Positions 10,130-26,261 are shown, counted from the first letter of the stretch. The stretch is 64,000 nucleotides of DNA from Colletes latitarsis (GCF_051014445.1 NC_135137.1:16431501-16495500); one strand, 5' to 3'. Program-made: numbers and translations. Notes: generated by a model not told the origin, from the letters alone.

Positions 10130-13100
10130 TTTCGATGAATATTTTAGAGGATAACGCAAGTTAGGTATGGGATAGGTCTGGGATTTGCACTCATGAGGCT
10201 CATACTTTCGCATTTTTCACATACTAGTTGAACAGATCCTGGGTTTTTTCTGGTTTGGATCACGTAGTTATGTGGTACCACAGTGAAACTTTTGATTAAA
10301 CCTGACCGCGATCAATATTTCATAGGTTAACACATGTTAGGTCTAGGTTAGGTCTCGGATTTGCCCTCATGAGGCTCCTACTTTCGCATATTTCACATAC
10401 TTGTTGGCCAGATCCTTGGCGTTTTCTGGATTGGATCACGTTTGTAATGTGATACCACACTGAAACAGTAGCTAATCCTGGTCTCGATCAATATTTTATA
10501 GGATAAGGCTAGATAGGTCTGGGGTAGGTCTTGGATTTGCCCTCATCAGGCTCATACTGTCGCATTATTAACATACTTGTTGAACAGATCCTGGGTTTTT
10601 TCTGGTTTTGATCACGTAGTAATGTGGTACCACACTGAAACAGTCGTCTAAACCTGGTCTCGATCAATATTTTCGAGGATGACGCATGCTAGGACTACGT
10701 TAGGTGTGGGATTTGCTTTCATCAGGCTCATACTTTCGCACATTTCTCATACTTGATGGCCAGATTCAGGGCTTTTTCTGGTTGAGATCACTTAGTAATG
10801 TGGTTCCACACTGAAACAGTCCATTAAACCTGGTTTTGATCTATATTTTAGAGGATAACGCATGTTAGGTCTAGGTTAGGCCTGGGATTTGCCCTCATCA
10901 GGTTCATACTTTCGCAGTTTTCTCATACTTGATGGCCAGATCCCGGGCGTCTTTAGGTTTGGATCAGGTGGTAATGTGGTATCACACTGAAACAGTCCAT
11001 TGACACTGGTCTCGATCACTATTTTAGAGGATAACGCATGTTAGGTCTGGATTACATCTGGGATTTGCCCTCATCAGGCTCATACTTTCGCATATTTCTC
11101 TTTCTCGTTGGCCAGATCCTGTGCTTTCACTGGCTTGGATCACGTAGTAATGTGGTACCACACTGAAACAGTCGACTAAACCTGGTCTCGATGTATATTT
11201 TAGAGGATAACGCATGTTAGGTCTATGTTAGGTCTGGGATATGCGCTCATCAGGCTCATACTTTCGCATATTTCTCATAGTTGATGGCTAGATTCTGGGT
11301 TTTTTTCTGGTTAGGATCACGTACTAATGTTGTGCCACACTCAAATAGTCAACTCAACCTGGATTCGATCAATATTTTAGAGGATAACTCCGGATATGTC
11401 TGTGTTAGTTCTGGTATTTGGCATCATCTAGCACATACTTTCGCATATTCCGCATACTTGTAGGCCAGATCCTGGGCTTTTTCTGGTTGGGATCACGTAG
11501 TAGTGTGGTACCACACTGAAACAGTCGATTAAACATGGTTTTGATCAATATTTTAGAGGATAACGCATGTTAGGTCTGAGTTGGGTCTAGGATTTGCCCT
11601 CACCGGGCTCAGTCTTTCGCATATGTCTCTTACTTGTTAGCCAGATCCTTCGCTTTTTCTGGCTTGGATCACGTAGTAATGTGGTACCACTCTGAAACAT
11701 TCAATTAAACCTGGTTTCGATCAAAATTTTAGAGGATAACGCATGTTAGGTCTAGGTTAGGCCTTGGATTTGCCCTCATCAGACTCATACTTTAGCATTC
11801 TTCACATACTTGTTGAACATATCCTGGGTTTTTTCTGGTTTGGATCACGTGGTAATGTGGTACCACACTGAAACAGACCATTAAACCTGGTTTCGATCAA
11901 TATTTTAGAGGATAACACATGTTAGGTCTAGGTTAGGTCTGGGATTTTCACTCATCAGGCTCATACTTTCGCATATTTCTCATACTTGATGGCTAGATTC
12001 TGGCCATTTTTTGGTTTGGATCACGTAGTAATGTGGTACCACACTGAAACAGTCCATTAAACCAGGTTTCGATCAATATTTGGAGGATAACGCATGTTAG
12101 GTCTAGGTTAGGTCTTGGATTTGCACTCATCAGGCTCATACTTTCGCATATTTCTCATACTTGATGGCCAGATCCTGGGCTTTTTCTGGTTTGGATCACG
12201 CAGTAATGTGGTACCACACTGAAACAGTCGACTAAACCTGGTTTCGATCAATATTTTAGAGGATAACGCATGTTAGGTCTAGGTTAGGTCTTGGATTTGC
12301 TCTCACCAGGCTCATACTTTCGCATATTTCTCATACTTGATGGCCAGATTCAGGTCTTTTTCTGGATTGGATCACGCAGTAATGTGGTACCACAATGATA
12401 CAATCTATTAAACCTGGTTTCGATCAATATTTTAGAGGATAACGCATGTTAGGTCTAGGTTGGGTCTTGGATTTGCTCTCACCAGGCACATACTTTCGCA
12501 TATTTCTCATACTTGATGGCCAGATTCTGGTCTTTTTCTGGTTTGGATCACGCAGTAATGTGGTACCACACTGAAACAATCCATTAAACCTGGTTTCGAT
12601 CAATATTTTAGAGGATAACGCATGTTAGGTCTAGGTTAGGTCTTGGATTTGCACTCATCAGGCTCATACTTTCGCATATTTCTCATACTTGATGGCTAGA
12701 TTCTGGCCATTTTTTGGTTTGGATCACGTAGTAATGTGGTACCACACTGAAACAGTCCATTAAACCAGGTTTCGATCAATATTTGGAGGATAACGCATGT
12801 TAGGTCTAGGTTAGGTCTTGGATTTGCACTCATCAGGCTCATACTTTCGCATATTTCTCATACTTGATGGCCAGATCCTGGGCTTTTTCTGGTTTGGATC
12901 ACGCAGTAATGTGGTACCACACTGAAACAGTCGACTAAACCTGGTTTCGATCCATATTTTAGAGGATAACGCATGTTAGGTCTAGGTTAGGTCTTGGATT
13001 TGCTCTCACCAGGCTCATACTTTCGCATATTTCTCATACTTGATGGCCAGATTCTGGTCTTTTTCTGGTTTGGATCACGCAGTAATGTGGTACCACACTG

Positions 13101-16100
13101 ATACAATCTATTAAACCTGGTTTCGATCAATATTTTAGAGGATATCGCATGTTAGGTCTAGGTTGGGTCTTGGATTTGCTCTCACCAGGCACATAGTTTA
13201 TCATATTTCTCATACTTGATGGCCAGATTCTGGGCATTTTCTGGTTGGGATCAGATAGTAATGTGGTTCCACACTGAAACAGTCCATTAAACCCGGTTTC
13301 GATCTACATTTTAGAGGATAACGCATGTTAGGTCTAGGTTAGGCCTGGGATTTGCCCTCATCAGGGTCATACTTTCACATTCTTCGCATACTTGTTGGCC
13401 AGCACCCGGGCTTTTTCAGGTTTGGATCACGTGGTAATGTGGTACCACACTGAAACAGTCGACTAAACCTGGTCTCGATCAATATTTTAGAGGATAACGC
13501 ATGTTAGGTCTAGGTTAGGTCTTGGATTTGCACTCATCAGGCACATACTTTCGCATATTTCTCATAGTTGATGGGCAGAGTCTGGTCTTTTTTGGGTTTG
13601 GATCACGTAGTAATGTGGTACCACAATAAAACAGTCTATTAAATCTGGTATCGAACAATATTTTATAGGATAAGGCAAGTTAGGTCTGGGGTAGGTCTTA
13701 GATTTGCCCTCATCAGGCTCATACTTTCGCATATTTCTCATACTTGATGGCTAGATTCTGGCCATTTTTTGGTTTGGATCACGTAGTAATGTGGTACCAC
13801 ACTGAAACAGTCGTCTAAACCTGGTCTCGATCAATATTTTAGAGGATAACGCATGTTAGGTCTAGGTTGGGTCTTGGATTTGCTCTCACCAGGCACATAC
13901 TTTCGCATATTTCTCATACTTGATGGCCAGATTCTGGTCTTTTTCTGGTTTGGATCACGCAGTAATGTGGTACCACACTGAAACAATCCATTAAACCTGG
14001 TTTCGATCAATATTTTAGAGGATAACGCATGTTAGGTCTAGGTTAGGTCTTGGATTTGCACTCATCAGGCTCATACTTTCGCATATTTCTCATACTTGAT
14101 GGCTAGATTCTGGCCATTTTTTGGTTTGGATCACGTAGTAATGTGGTACCACACTGAAACAGTCCATTAAACCAGGTTTCGATCAATATTTGGAGGATAA
14201 CGCATGTTAGGTCTAGGTTAGGTCTTGGATTTGCACTCATCAGGCTCATACTTTCGCATATTTCTCATACTTGATGGCCAGATCCTGGGCTTTTTCTGGT
14301 TTGGATCACGCAGTAATGTGGTACCACACTGAAACAGTCGACTAAACCTGGTTTCGATCCATATTTTAGAGGATAACGCATGTTAGGTCTAGGTTAGGTC
14401 TTGGATTTGCTCTCACCAGGCTCATACTTTCGCATATTTCTCATACTTGATGGCCAGATTCTGGTCTTTTTCTGGTTTGGATCACGCAGTAATGTGGTAC
14501 CACACTGATACAATCTATTAAACCTGGTTTCGATCAATATTTTAGAGGATATCGCATGTTAGGTCTAGGTTGGGTCTTGGATTTGCTCTCACCAGGCACA
14601 TAGTTTATCATATTTCTCATACTTGATGGCCAGATTCTGGGCATTTTCTGGTTGGGATCAGATAGTAATGTGGTTCCACACTGAAACAGTCCATTAAACC
14701 CGGTTTCGATCTACATTTTAGAGGATAACGCATGTTAGGTCTAGGTTAGGCCTGGGATTTGCCCTCATCAGGGTCATACTTTCACATTCTTCGCATACTT
14801 GTTGGCCAGCACCCGGGCTTTTTCAGGTTTGGATCACGTGGTAATGTGGTACCACACTGAAACAGTCGACTAAACCTGGTCTCGATCAATATTTTAGAGG
14901 ATAACGCATGTTAGGTCTAGGTTAGGTCTTGGATTTGCACTCATCAGGCACATACTTTGCACATTTCTCATACTTGATGGCCAGATTCAGGGCTTTTTCT
15001 GGTTGGGATCACTTAGTAATGTGGTTCCACACCGAAACAGTCCATTAAACCTGGTTTCGATCTATATTTTAGAAGACAACGCATGTTAGGTCTAGGTTAG
15101 GTCTGGGGTTGCTCTCATCAGGCTTATACTTTTGCATATTTCTCATACTTGATGTCCAGATCCAGGGCATTTTTCTGGTTTGGATCACGAAGTAATGTGG
15201 TACCACACTGAAACAGTCTATTAAACCTGGTTTCGAACAATATTTTAAAGGATAACGCATGCTAGGTCTAGGTTAGGCCTGGGATTTGCCCTCATCAGGC
15301 TCATATATTCACATTTTCCGCATACTTGTTGGCCAGATCCCGGGCTTTTTCTGGTTTGGAGCACGTGGTAATGTGGTATCACAATGTAACAGTCCATTAA
15401 ACCTGGTTTCGATGAATATTTTAGAGGATAACGCAAGTTAGGTATGGGATAGGTCTGGGATTTGCACTCATGAGGCTCATACTTTCGCATTTCTCACATA
15501 CTAGTTGAACAGATCCTGGGTTTTTTCTGGTTTGGATCACGTAGTTATGTGGTACCACAGTGAAACTTTTGATTAAACCTGACCGCGATCAATATTTCAT
15601 AGGTTAACACATGTTAGGTCTAGGTTAGGTCTCGGATTTGGCCTCATGAGGCTCCTACTTTCGCATATTTCACATACTTGTTGGCCAGATCCTTGGCGTT
15701 TTCTGGATTGGATCACGTTTGTAATGTGATACCACACTGAAACAGTAGCTAATCCTGGTCTCGATCAATATTTTATAGGATAAGGCGAGATAGGTCTGGG
15801 GTAGGTCTTGGATTTGCCCTCATCAGGCTCATACTGTCGCATTATTAACATACATGTTGAACAGATCCTGGGTTTTTTCTGGTTTTGATCACGTAGTAAT
15901 GTGGTACCACACTGAAACAGTCGTCTAAACCTGGTCTCGATCAATATTTTCGAGGATGACGCATGCTAGGACTACGTTAGGTGTGGGATTTGCTTTCATC
16001 AGGCTCATACTTTCGCACATTTCTCATACTTGATGGCCAGATTCAGGGCTTTTTCTGGTTGGGATCACTTAGTAATGTGGTTCCACACTGAAACAGTCCA

Positions 16101-16816
16101 TTAAACCTGGTTTCGATCTATATTTTAGAGGATAACGCATGTTAGGTCTAGGTTAGGCCTGGGATTTGCCCTCATCAGGCTCATACGTTCGCATATTTCT
16201 CTTTCTCGTTGGCCAGATCCTGTGCTTTCACTGGCTTGGATCACGTAGTAATGGGGTACCACACTGAAACAGTCGACTAAACCTGGTCTCGATGTATATT
16301 TTAGAGGATAACGCATGTTAGGTCTATGTTAGGTCTGGGATATGCGCTCATCAGGCTCATACTTTCGCATATTTCTCATAGTTGATGGCTAGATTCTGGG
16401 TTTTTTTCTGGTTAGGATCACGTACTAATGTTGTGCCACACTCAAATAGTCAACTCAACCTGGATTCGATCAATATTTTAGAGGATAACTCCGGATAGGT
16501 CTGTGTTAGTTCTGGTATTTGGCATCATCTAGCACATACTTTCGCATTTTCCGCATACTTGTAGGCCAGATCCTGGGCTTTTTCTGGTTGGGATCACGTA
16601 GTAGTGTGGTACCACACTGAAACAGTCGATTAAACATGGTTTTGATCAATATTTTAGAGGATAACGCATGTTAGGTCTGAGTTGGGTCTAGGATTTGCCC
16701 TCACCAGGCTCAGTCTTTCGCATATGTCTCTTACTTGTTAGCCAGATCCTTCGCTCTTTCTGGCTTGGATCACGTAGTAATGTGGTACCACTCTGAAACA
16801 TTCAATTAAACCTGGT
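10130..16816. repeat. Long-range duplicated block, one monomer longer in the left copy
   Basis: A block with the marker AACGCAAGTTAGGTATGGG at about 10,155 recurs near 15,432 (offset about 5,277 bp). It includes the unusual TTTTGATTAAACCTGACCGCG and AACAGTAGCTAATCCTGG monomers. Beyond about 11,040 the offset drops to 5,101 bp, because the left copy has an extra monomer at about 10,865-11,040 (with GGGCGTCTTTAGG). Related versions of the same block occur at about 19.2-20.0 kb and 22.6-23.4 kb. Boundaries are approximate. Confidence 0.7.
12420..14958. repeat. Eight-monomer duplication (offset 1,407 bp)
   Basis: Bases 12,420-13,551 recur at 13,827-14,958 with an offset of 1,407 bp, eight monomers. 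Shared private variants include ACATAGTTTATCATATTTC (13,191 and 14,598) and GGCTAGATTCTGGCC (12,694 and 14,101). The two segments are separated by about 275 bp that is not shared, so this is either an unequal exchange with later conversion or an old tandem duplication partly overwritten. Confidence 0.8.
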
Positions 16817-19800
16817 TTCGATAAATATTTTAGAGGATAACGCATGTTAGGTCTAGGTTAGGTCTTGGATTTGCACTCATCAGGCTCATACTTTCGCATA
16901 TTTCTCATACTTGATGGCCAGATCCTGGGCTTTTTCTGGTTTGGATCACGCAGTAATGTGGTACCACACTGAAACAGTCGACTAAACCTGGTTTCGATCC
17001 ATATTTTAGAGGATAACGCATGTTAGGTCTAGGTTAGGTCTTGGATTTGCTCTCACCAGGCACATACTTTCGCATATTTCTCATACTTGATGGCCAGATA
17101 CTGGTCTTTTTCTGGTTTGGATCACGCAGTAATGTGGTACCACTCTGAAACATTCAATTAAACCTGGTTTCGATAAATATTTTAGAGGATAACGCATGTT
17201 AGGTCTAGGTTAGGCCTTGGATTTGCCCTCATCAGACTCATACTTTAGCATTCTTCACATACTTGTTGAACATATCCTGGGTTTTTTCTGGTTTGGATCA
17301 CGTGGTAATGTGGTACCACACTGAAACAGACCATTAAACCTGGTTTCGATCAATATTTTAGAGGATAACACATGTTAGGTCTAGGTTAAGTCTGGGATTT
17401 TCACTCATCAGGCTCATACTTTCGCATATTTCTCATACTTGATGGCTAGACTCTGGCCATTTTTTGGTTTGGATCATGTAGTAATGTGGTACCACACTGA
17501 AACAGGCGACTAAACTTAGTCTCGATCAATATTTTAGAGGATAACGCAAGCTAGGTCTACGTTGGGTGTGGGATTTGCTCCCATCAGGCTCATACATTCG
17601 CATATTTCTCATACTTGATGGCCAGATTCGGGGCATTTTCTGGTTGGGATCAGATAGTAATGTGGTTCCACACTGAAACAGTCCATTAAACCCGGTTTCG
17701 ATCTACATTTTAGAGGATAACGCATGTTAGGTCTAGGTTAGGCCTGGAATTTGCCCTCATCAGGGTCATACTTTCACATTCTTCGCATACTTGTTGGCCA
17801 GCACCCGGGCTTTTTCAGGTTTGGATCACGTGGTAATGTGGTATCACACACAAACGGTCCATTAACCCTGGTCTCGATCAATATTTTAGAGGATAACGCA
17901 TGTTAGGTCTAGGTTAGGTCTTGGATTTGCTCTCACCAGGCTCATACTTTCGCATATTTCTCATACTTGATGGCCAGATTCTGGTCTTTTTCTGGTTTGG
18001 ATCACGCAGTAATGTGGTACCACACTGAAGCAATTCATTAAACCTGGTTTCGATCAATATTTTAGAGGATAACGCATGTTAGGTCTAGGTTAAGTCTTGG
18101 ATTTGCTCTCATCAGGCTCATATATTCACATTTTCCGCATACTTGTTGGCCAGATCCCGGGCTTTTTCTGGTTTGGATCACGTGGTAATGTGGTATCACA
18201 ATGAAACAGTCCATTAAACCTGGTTTCGATCAATATTTTAGAGGATAACACGTGTTAAGTCTGAGGTGGGTCTGGGTTTTGCCCACATCAGGCTCATACT
18301 TTCGCATATTTCGCTTACCTGATGGCCAGATACTGGGATTTTCCTGGTTTGGCTCATGTAGTAATGTGGTACCACACTGAAACAGGCGACTAAACTTAGA
18401 CTCGATCAATATTTTAGAGGATAACGCAAGCTAGGTCTACGTTAGGTGTGGGATTTGCTCCCATCAGGCTCATACATTCGCATATTTCTCATACTTGATG
18501 GCCAGATTCTGGGCTTTTTCTGGTTGGGATCACATAGTAATGTGGTTCCACACTGAAACGGTCCATTAAACCCGGTTTCAATCTATATTTTAGAGGATAA
18601 CGCATGTTAGTTCTAGGTTAGGCCTAGGATTTGCCCTCATCAGGGTCATACTTTCACATTCTTCGCATACTTGTTGGCCAGCACCCGAGCTTTTTCAGGT
18701 TTGGATCACGTGGTAATGTGGTACCACACTGAAACAGTCGACTAAACCTGGTCTCGATCAATATTTTAGAGGATAACGCATGTTAGGTCTAGGTTAGGTC
18801 TTGGATTTGCACTCATCAGGCACATACTTTCGCATATTTCTCATAGTTGATGGGCAGAGTCTGGTCTTTTTTGGGTTTGGATCACGTAGTAATGTGGTAC
18901 CACAATGAAACAGTCTATTAAATCTGGTATCGAACAATATTTTAGAGGATAACGCATGTTAGGACTAGGTTAGGTCTGCGATTTGCTCTCATCAGGCTCA
19001 TACTTTCGCATATTTCTCATTCTTGTTGGCCAAATCCTGGGCTTTCACTGGTTTGGATCACGTAGTCATGTGGTACCACACTGAAACAGTTGACTAAACC
19101 TGGTCTCGATCAATATCTTAGAGGATAACGCATGTTAGGTCTAGGTTAGGTCTTGGATTTGCACTCATCAGGCTCATAATTTCGCATATTTCTCATACTT
19201 GATGGCCAGATACTGTGCTTTTTCTGGTTTGGATCACGTAGTAATGTGGTACCACACTCAAACAGTCAATGGAACCTGGTTTCGATGAATATTTTAGAGG
19301 ATAACGTAAGTTAGGTATGGGATAGGTCTGGCATTTGCACTCATGAGGCTCATACTTTCGCATTTTTCACATACTAGTTGAACAGATCCTGGGTTTTTTC
19401 TGGTTTGGATCACGTAGTTATGTGGTACCACACTGAAACTTTTGATTAAACCTGACCGCGATCAATATTTTATAGGTTAACACATGTTAGGTCTAGGTTA
19501 GGTCTCGGATTTGCCCTCATGAGGCTCATACTTTCGCATATTTCTCATATTTGTTGGCCAGATCCTTGGCGTTTTCTGGATTGGATCACGTAGTAATGTG
19601 ATACCACACTGAAACAGTAGCTAATGCTGGTCTCGATCAATATTTTATAGGATAAGGCAAGTTAGGTCTGGGGTAGGTCTTAGATTTGCCCACATCGGGC
19701 TCATACTGTCGCATTATTTACATACTTGTTGAACAGATCCTGGGTTTTTTCTGGTTTTGATCACGTAGTAATGTGGTACCACACTGAAACAGTCGTCTAA

Positions 19801-22800
19801 ACCTGGGCTCGATCAATATTTTCGAGGATGACGCATGCTAGGACTACGTTAGGTGTGGGATTTGCTTTCATCAGGCTCATACTTTGCACATTTCTCATAC
19901 TTGATGGCCAGATTCAGGGCTTTTTCTGGTTGGGATCACTTAGTAATGTGGTTCCACACTGAAACAGTCCATTAAACCTGGTTTCGATCTATATTTTTGA
20001 GGACAACGCATGTTAGGTCTAGGTTAGGTCTGGGTTTGCTCTCATCAGGCTTATACTTTCGCATATTTCTCACACTTCATGGCCAGATCCTGGGCTTTTT
20101 TTGGCTTGGATCACGTAGTAATGTGGTACCACTCTGAAACATTCAATTAAACCTGGTTTCGGTCAATATTTTAGAGGATAACGCTTGTTAGGTCTAGGTT
20201 AGGCCTTGGATTTGCCCTCATCAGACTCATACTTTAGCATTCTTCACATACTTGTTGAACATATCCCGGGTTTTTTCTGGTTTGGATCACGTGGTAATGT
20301 GGTACCACACTGAAACAGTCCATTAAACCTGGTCTCGATCAATATTTTAGAGGATAACGCATGTTAGGTATGTGTTCGGTCTGAGATTTGACCTCATCAG
20401 GGTCATGCTTTCGCAGTTTTAACATTCATGTTGTCCTGATCGAGGGTTTATTTCTGGTTTAGATCACGTGAAAATGTGGTACCACACCGAAGCGGTCGAT
20501 TAAACCTGGTTACGATCTATATTTTAGAGGATAACGCATGTTAGGTCTATGTTAGGTCTTGGATTTGCTCTCATCAGGCTTATTCTTTCGCATATTTCTC
20601 ATACTTGATGACCAGATTCTGAGCTTTTTCTGGCTTGGATCACGTAGTAATGTGGTACCACTCAGAAACATTCAATTAAACCTGGTTTCGATCAGTATTT
20701 TAGAGGATAACACATGTTAGGTCTAGGTTAGGCCTTGGATTTGCTCTCATCAGGCTCATATATTCACATTTTCCGCATACTTGTTGGCCAGATCCCGGGC
20801 TTTTTCTGGTTTGGATCACGTGGTAATGTGGTATCACAATGAAACAGTCGACTAAACCTGGTCTCGATCAATATTTTAGAGGATAACGCATGCTAGGTCT
20901 AGGTTAGGTCTTGGATTTGCACTCATCAGGCTCATACTTTCGCATATTTCTCATACTTGATGGCTAGATTCTGGCCTTTTTTTGGATTGGATCACGTAGT
21001 AATGTGGTACCACACTGAAACAGTCGACTAAACCTGGTCTCGATCACTATTTTAGAGGATAACGCATGTTAGGTCTGGATTACATCTGGGATTTGCTCTC
21101 ATCAGGCTCATACTTTCGCATATTTCTCTATCTCGTTGGCCAGATCCTGTGCTTTCACTGGCTTGGATCACGTAGTAATGTGGTACCACACTGAAACAGT
21201 CGACTAAACCTGGTCTCGATCAATATTTTAGAGGATAACGCATGTTAGGTCTATGTTAGGTCTGGGATATGCGCTCATCAGGCTCATACTTTCGCATATT
21301 TCTCATAGTTGATGGCCAGATTCTGGGGTTTTTTCTGGTTTAGATCACGTGAAAATGTGGTACCACACTGAAGCGGTCGATTAAACCTGGTTACGATCTA
21401 TATTTTAGAGGATAACGCATGTTAGGTCTGAGTTGGGTCTAGGATTTGCCCTCACCAGGCTCAGTCTTTCGCATATGTCTCTTACTTGTTAGCCAGATCC
21501 TTCGCTTTTTCTGGCTGGATCACGTAGTTATGTGGTACCACTCTGAAACATTCAATTAAACCTGGTTTCGATCAATATTTTAGAGGATAACGCATGTTAG
21601 GTCTAGGTTAGGTCTTGGATTTGCACTCATCAGGCTCATATTTTCGCATATTTCTCATACTTGATGGCCAGATCCTGGGCTTTTTCTGGTTTGGATCACG
21701 CAGTAGTGTGGTACCACACCGAAACAGTCGACTAAACCTGGTTTCGATCAATATTTTAGAGGATAACGCATGTTAGGTCTAGGTTAGGTCTTGGATTTGC
21801 TCTTACCAGGCTCATACTTTCGCATATTTCTCGTACTTGATGGCCAGATTCTGGTCTTTTTCTGGTTTGGATCACGCAGTAATGTGGTACCACACTGAAA
21901 CAATCTATTATACCTGGTTTCGATCAATATTTTAGAGGATAACGCATGTTAGGTCTAGGGTAGGTCTTGGATTTGCTCTCACCAGGCTCATACTTTCGCA
22001 TATTTCTCATACTTGATGGCCAGATTCTGGTCTTTTTCTGGTTTGGATCACGCAGTAATGTGGTACCACACTGAAACAATCCATTAAACCTGGTTTCGAT
22101 CAATATTTTAGAGGATAACGCATGTTATGTCTAGGTTAGGTCTTGGATTTGCTCTCATCAGGCTCATATATTCACATTTTCCGCATACTTGTTTGCCAGA
22201 TCCCGGGCTTTTTCTGGTTTGGATCACGTGGTAATGTGGTATCACAATGAAGCAGTCCATTAATCCTGGTTTCGATCAATATTTTAGAGGATAACACATG
22301 TTAAGTCTGAGGTGGTTCTGGGTTTTGCCCTCATCAGGCTCATACTTTCGCATATTTCGCTTACCTGATGGCCAGATTCTGGGATTTTCCTGGTTTGGAT
22401 CATGTAGTAATGTGGTACCACACTGAAACAGGCGACTAAACTTAGACTCGATCAATATTTTAGAGGATAACGCAAGCTAGGTCTACGTTAGGTGTGGGAT
22501 TTGCTCCCATCAGGCTCATACATTCGCATATTTCTCATACTTGATGGCCAGATTCTGGGCTTTTTCTGTTTGGGATCACATAGTAATGTGGTTCCACACT
22601 CTAACAGTCAATGAAACCTGGTTTCGATGAATATTTTAGAGGATAACGCAAGTTAGGTATGGGATAGGTCTGGGATTTGCACTCATGAGGCTCATACTTT
22701 CGCATTTTTCACATACTAGTTGAACAGATCCTGGGTTTTTTCTGGTTTGGATCATGTAGTTATGTGGTACCACACTGAAACTTTTGATTAAACCTGACCG

Positions 22801-25800
22801 CGATCAATATTTTATAGGTTAACACATGTTAGGTCTAGGTTAGGTCTCGGATTTGCCCTCATGAGGCTCATACTTTCGCATATTTCTCATATTTGTTGGC
22901 CAGATCCTTGGCGTTTTCTGGATTGGATCACGTAGTAATGTGATACCACACTGAAACAGTAGCTAATCCTGGTCTCGATCAATATTTTATAGGATAAGGC
23001 AAGTTAGGTCTGGGGTAGGTCTTGGATTTTGCCCTCATCAGGCTCATACTGTCGCATTATTTACATACTTGTTGAACAGATCCTGGGTTTTTTCTGGTTT
23101 TGATCACGTAGTAATGTGGTACCACACTGAAACAGTCGTCTAAACCTGGTCTCGATCAATATTTTCGAGGATGACGCATGCTAGGACTACGTTAGGTGTG
23201 GGATTTGCTTTCATCAGGCTCATACTTTCGCACATTTCTCATACTTGATGGCCAGATTCAGGGCTTTTTCTGGTTGGGATCACTTAGTAATGTGGTTCCA
23301 CACTGAAGCAGTCCATTAAACCTGGTTTCGATCTATATTTTAGAGGATAACGCATGTTAGGTCTAGGTTAGGCCTGGGATTTGCCCTCATCAGGCTCATA
23401 CTTTCGCATTTTTCTCATACTTGATGGCCAGATCCCGGGCGTTTTTAGGTTTCGATCACGTGGTAATGTGGTATCACACTGAAACAGTCCATTGACACTG
23501 GTCTCGATCAATATATTAGAGGATAACGCTTGTTAGGTCTGTGTTCGGTCTGGGATTTGACCTCATCAGGGTCATACTTTCGCAGTTTTAACATACATGT
23601 TGACCTGATCGAGGGTTTCTTTCTGGTTTGGATCACGTAAAAATGAGGTACCACACTGTAACAGTCCATTAAACCTGGTTTCGATCAATATTTTAGAGGA
23701 TAACGCATGTTAGGTATATGTTAGGTCTGGGATTTGCTCTCATCAGGCTCATACTTTCGCATATTTCTCATACTTGATGGCCAGATACTGGGCTTTTTCT
23801 GGTTTGGACCACGCTGTAATGTGGTACCACACTGAAACAGTCCATTAAACCAGGTTTCGATCAATATTTGGAGGATAACGCATGTTAGGTCTGGGTTAGG
23901 TCTTGGATTTGCACTCATCAGGCTCATACTTTCGCATATTTCTCATACTTGATGGCCAGATCCTGGGCTTTTTCTGGTTTGGATCACGTCGTAATGTGGT
24001 ACCACACTGAAACAGTCCATTAAACCTGGTTTCGATCAATATTTTAGAGGATAACGCATGTTAGGTCTAGGTTAGGTCTTGGATTTGCACTCATCAGGCT
24101 CATACTTTCGCATATTTCTCATACTTGATGGCCAGATTCAGGGCTTTTTCTGGTTTGGATCACGCAGTAATGTGGTACCACACTGAAACAGTCTATTAAA
24201 CCTGGTTTCGATCAATATTTTAGAGGATAACGCATGATAGGTCTAGGTTAGGTCTTGGATTTCCTCTCATCAGGCTTACACTTTCGCATATATCTCACAC
24301 TTGATGGCCAGATAATGGGCTTTTTTTGATTTGGTTCACGTAGTAATGTGGTACCACACTGAAACAGTCAATTAAACCTATTCTGGGTCAACATTTCAAA
24401 GGATAACGCATGTTAGGTCTATGTTAGGTCTGGGATATGCGCTCATCAGGCTCATACTTTCGCATATTTCTCATACTTGATGGCCAGAACCTGAGCTTTT
24501 TCTGGTTTGGATCAAGCAGTAATGTGGCACCATACTGAAACAGTCTATTAATCCTGGTCTCAATCAATATTTTAGAGGATAACGCATGCTAGGTCTAGGT
24601 TAGGTCTTGGATTTGCAATCATCAGGCTCATACTTTCGCATATTTCTCATACTTGATGGCTAGATTCTGGCCTTTTTTTGGATTGGATCACGTAGTAATG
24701 TGGTACCACACTGAAATAGTCGACTAAACCTGGTCTCGATCACTATTTTAGAGGATAACGCATGTTAGGTCTGGATTACATCTGGGATTTGCTCTCATTT
24801 GGCTCATACTTTCGCATATTTCTCTATCTCGTTGGCCAGATCCTGTGCTTTCCCTGGCTTGGATCACGTAGTAATGTGGTACCACACTGAAACAGTCGAC
24901 TAAACCTGGTCTCGATGTATATTTTAGAGGATAACGCATGTTAGGTCTATGTTAGGTCTGGGATATGCGCTCATCAGGCTCATACTTTCGCATATTTCTC
25001 ATAGTTGATGGCCAGATTCTGGGTTTTTTTCTGGTTAGGATCACGTACTAATGTTGTACCACACTCAAATAGTCAACTCAACCTGGATTCGATCAATATT
25101 TTAGAGGATAACTCCGGATAGGTCTGTGTTAATTCTGGTATTTGGCATCACCTAGCACATACTTTCGCATTTTCCGCATACTTGTAGGCCAGATCCTGGG
25201 CTTTTTCTGGTTGGGATCACGTAGTAGTGTGGTACCACACTGAAACAGTCGATTAAACATGGTTTCGATCAATATTTTAGAGGATAACGCATGTTAGGTC
25301 TGAGTTGGGTCTAGGATTTGCCCTCACCAGGCTCAGTCTTTCGCATATGTCTCTTACTTGTTAGCCAGATCCTTCGCTTTTTCTGGCTGGATCACGTAGT
25401 AATGTGGTACCACTCTGAAACATTCAATTAAACCTGGTTTCGATCAATATTTTAGAGGATAACGCATGTTAGGTCTAGGTTAGGTCTTGGATTTGCCCTC
25501 ATCAGACTCATACTTTCGCATATTTCTCATACTTGATGGCCAGATACTGGGCTTTTTCTGGTTTGGACCACGCAGTAATGTGGTACCACACTGAAACAGT
25601 CCATTAAACCAGGTTTCGATCAATATCTGGAGGATAACGCATGTTAGGTCTAGGTTAGGTCTTGGATTTGCACTCATCAGGCTCATACTTTCGCATATTT
25701 CTCATACTTGATGGCCAGATCCTGGGCTTTTTCTGGTTTGGATCACGCAGTAATGTGGTACCACACTGAAACAGTCGACTAAACCTGGTTTCGATCAATA

Positions 25801-26261
25801 TTTTAGAGGATAACGCATGTTAGGTCTAGGTTAGGTCTTGGATTTGCTCTCATCAGGCTCATATATTCACATTTTCCGCATACTTGTTGGCCAGATCCCG
25901 GGCTTTTTCTGGTTTGGATCACGTGGTAATGTGGTATCACAATGAAACAGTCCATTAAACCTGGTTTCGATCAATATTTTAGAGGATAACACATGTTAAG
26001 TCTGAGGTGGGTCTGGGTTTTGCCCTCATCAGGCTCATACTTTCGCATATTTCGTTTACCTGATGGCCAGATCCTGTGCTTTTCCTGGTTTGGATCATGT
26101 AGTAATGTGGTACCACACTGAAACAGGCGACTAAACCTGGTCTCGATCAATATTTTAGAGGATAACGCATGTTAGGTCTAGGTTAGGTCTTGGATTTGCA
26201 CTCATCAGGCTCATACTTTCGCATATTTCTCATACTTGATGGCCAGATCCTGTGCTTTTTC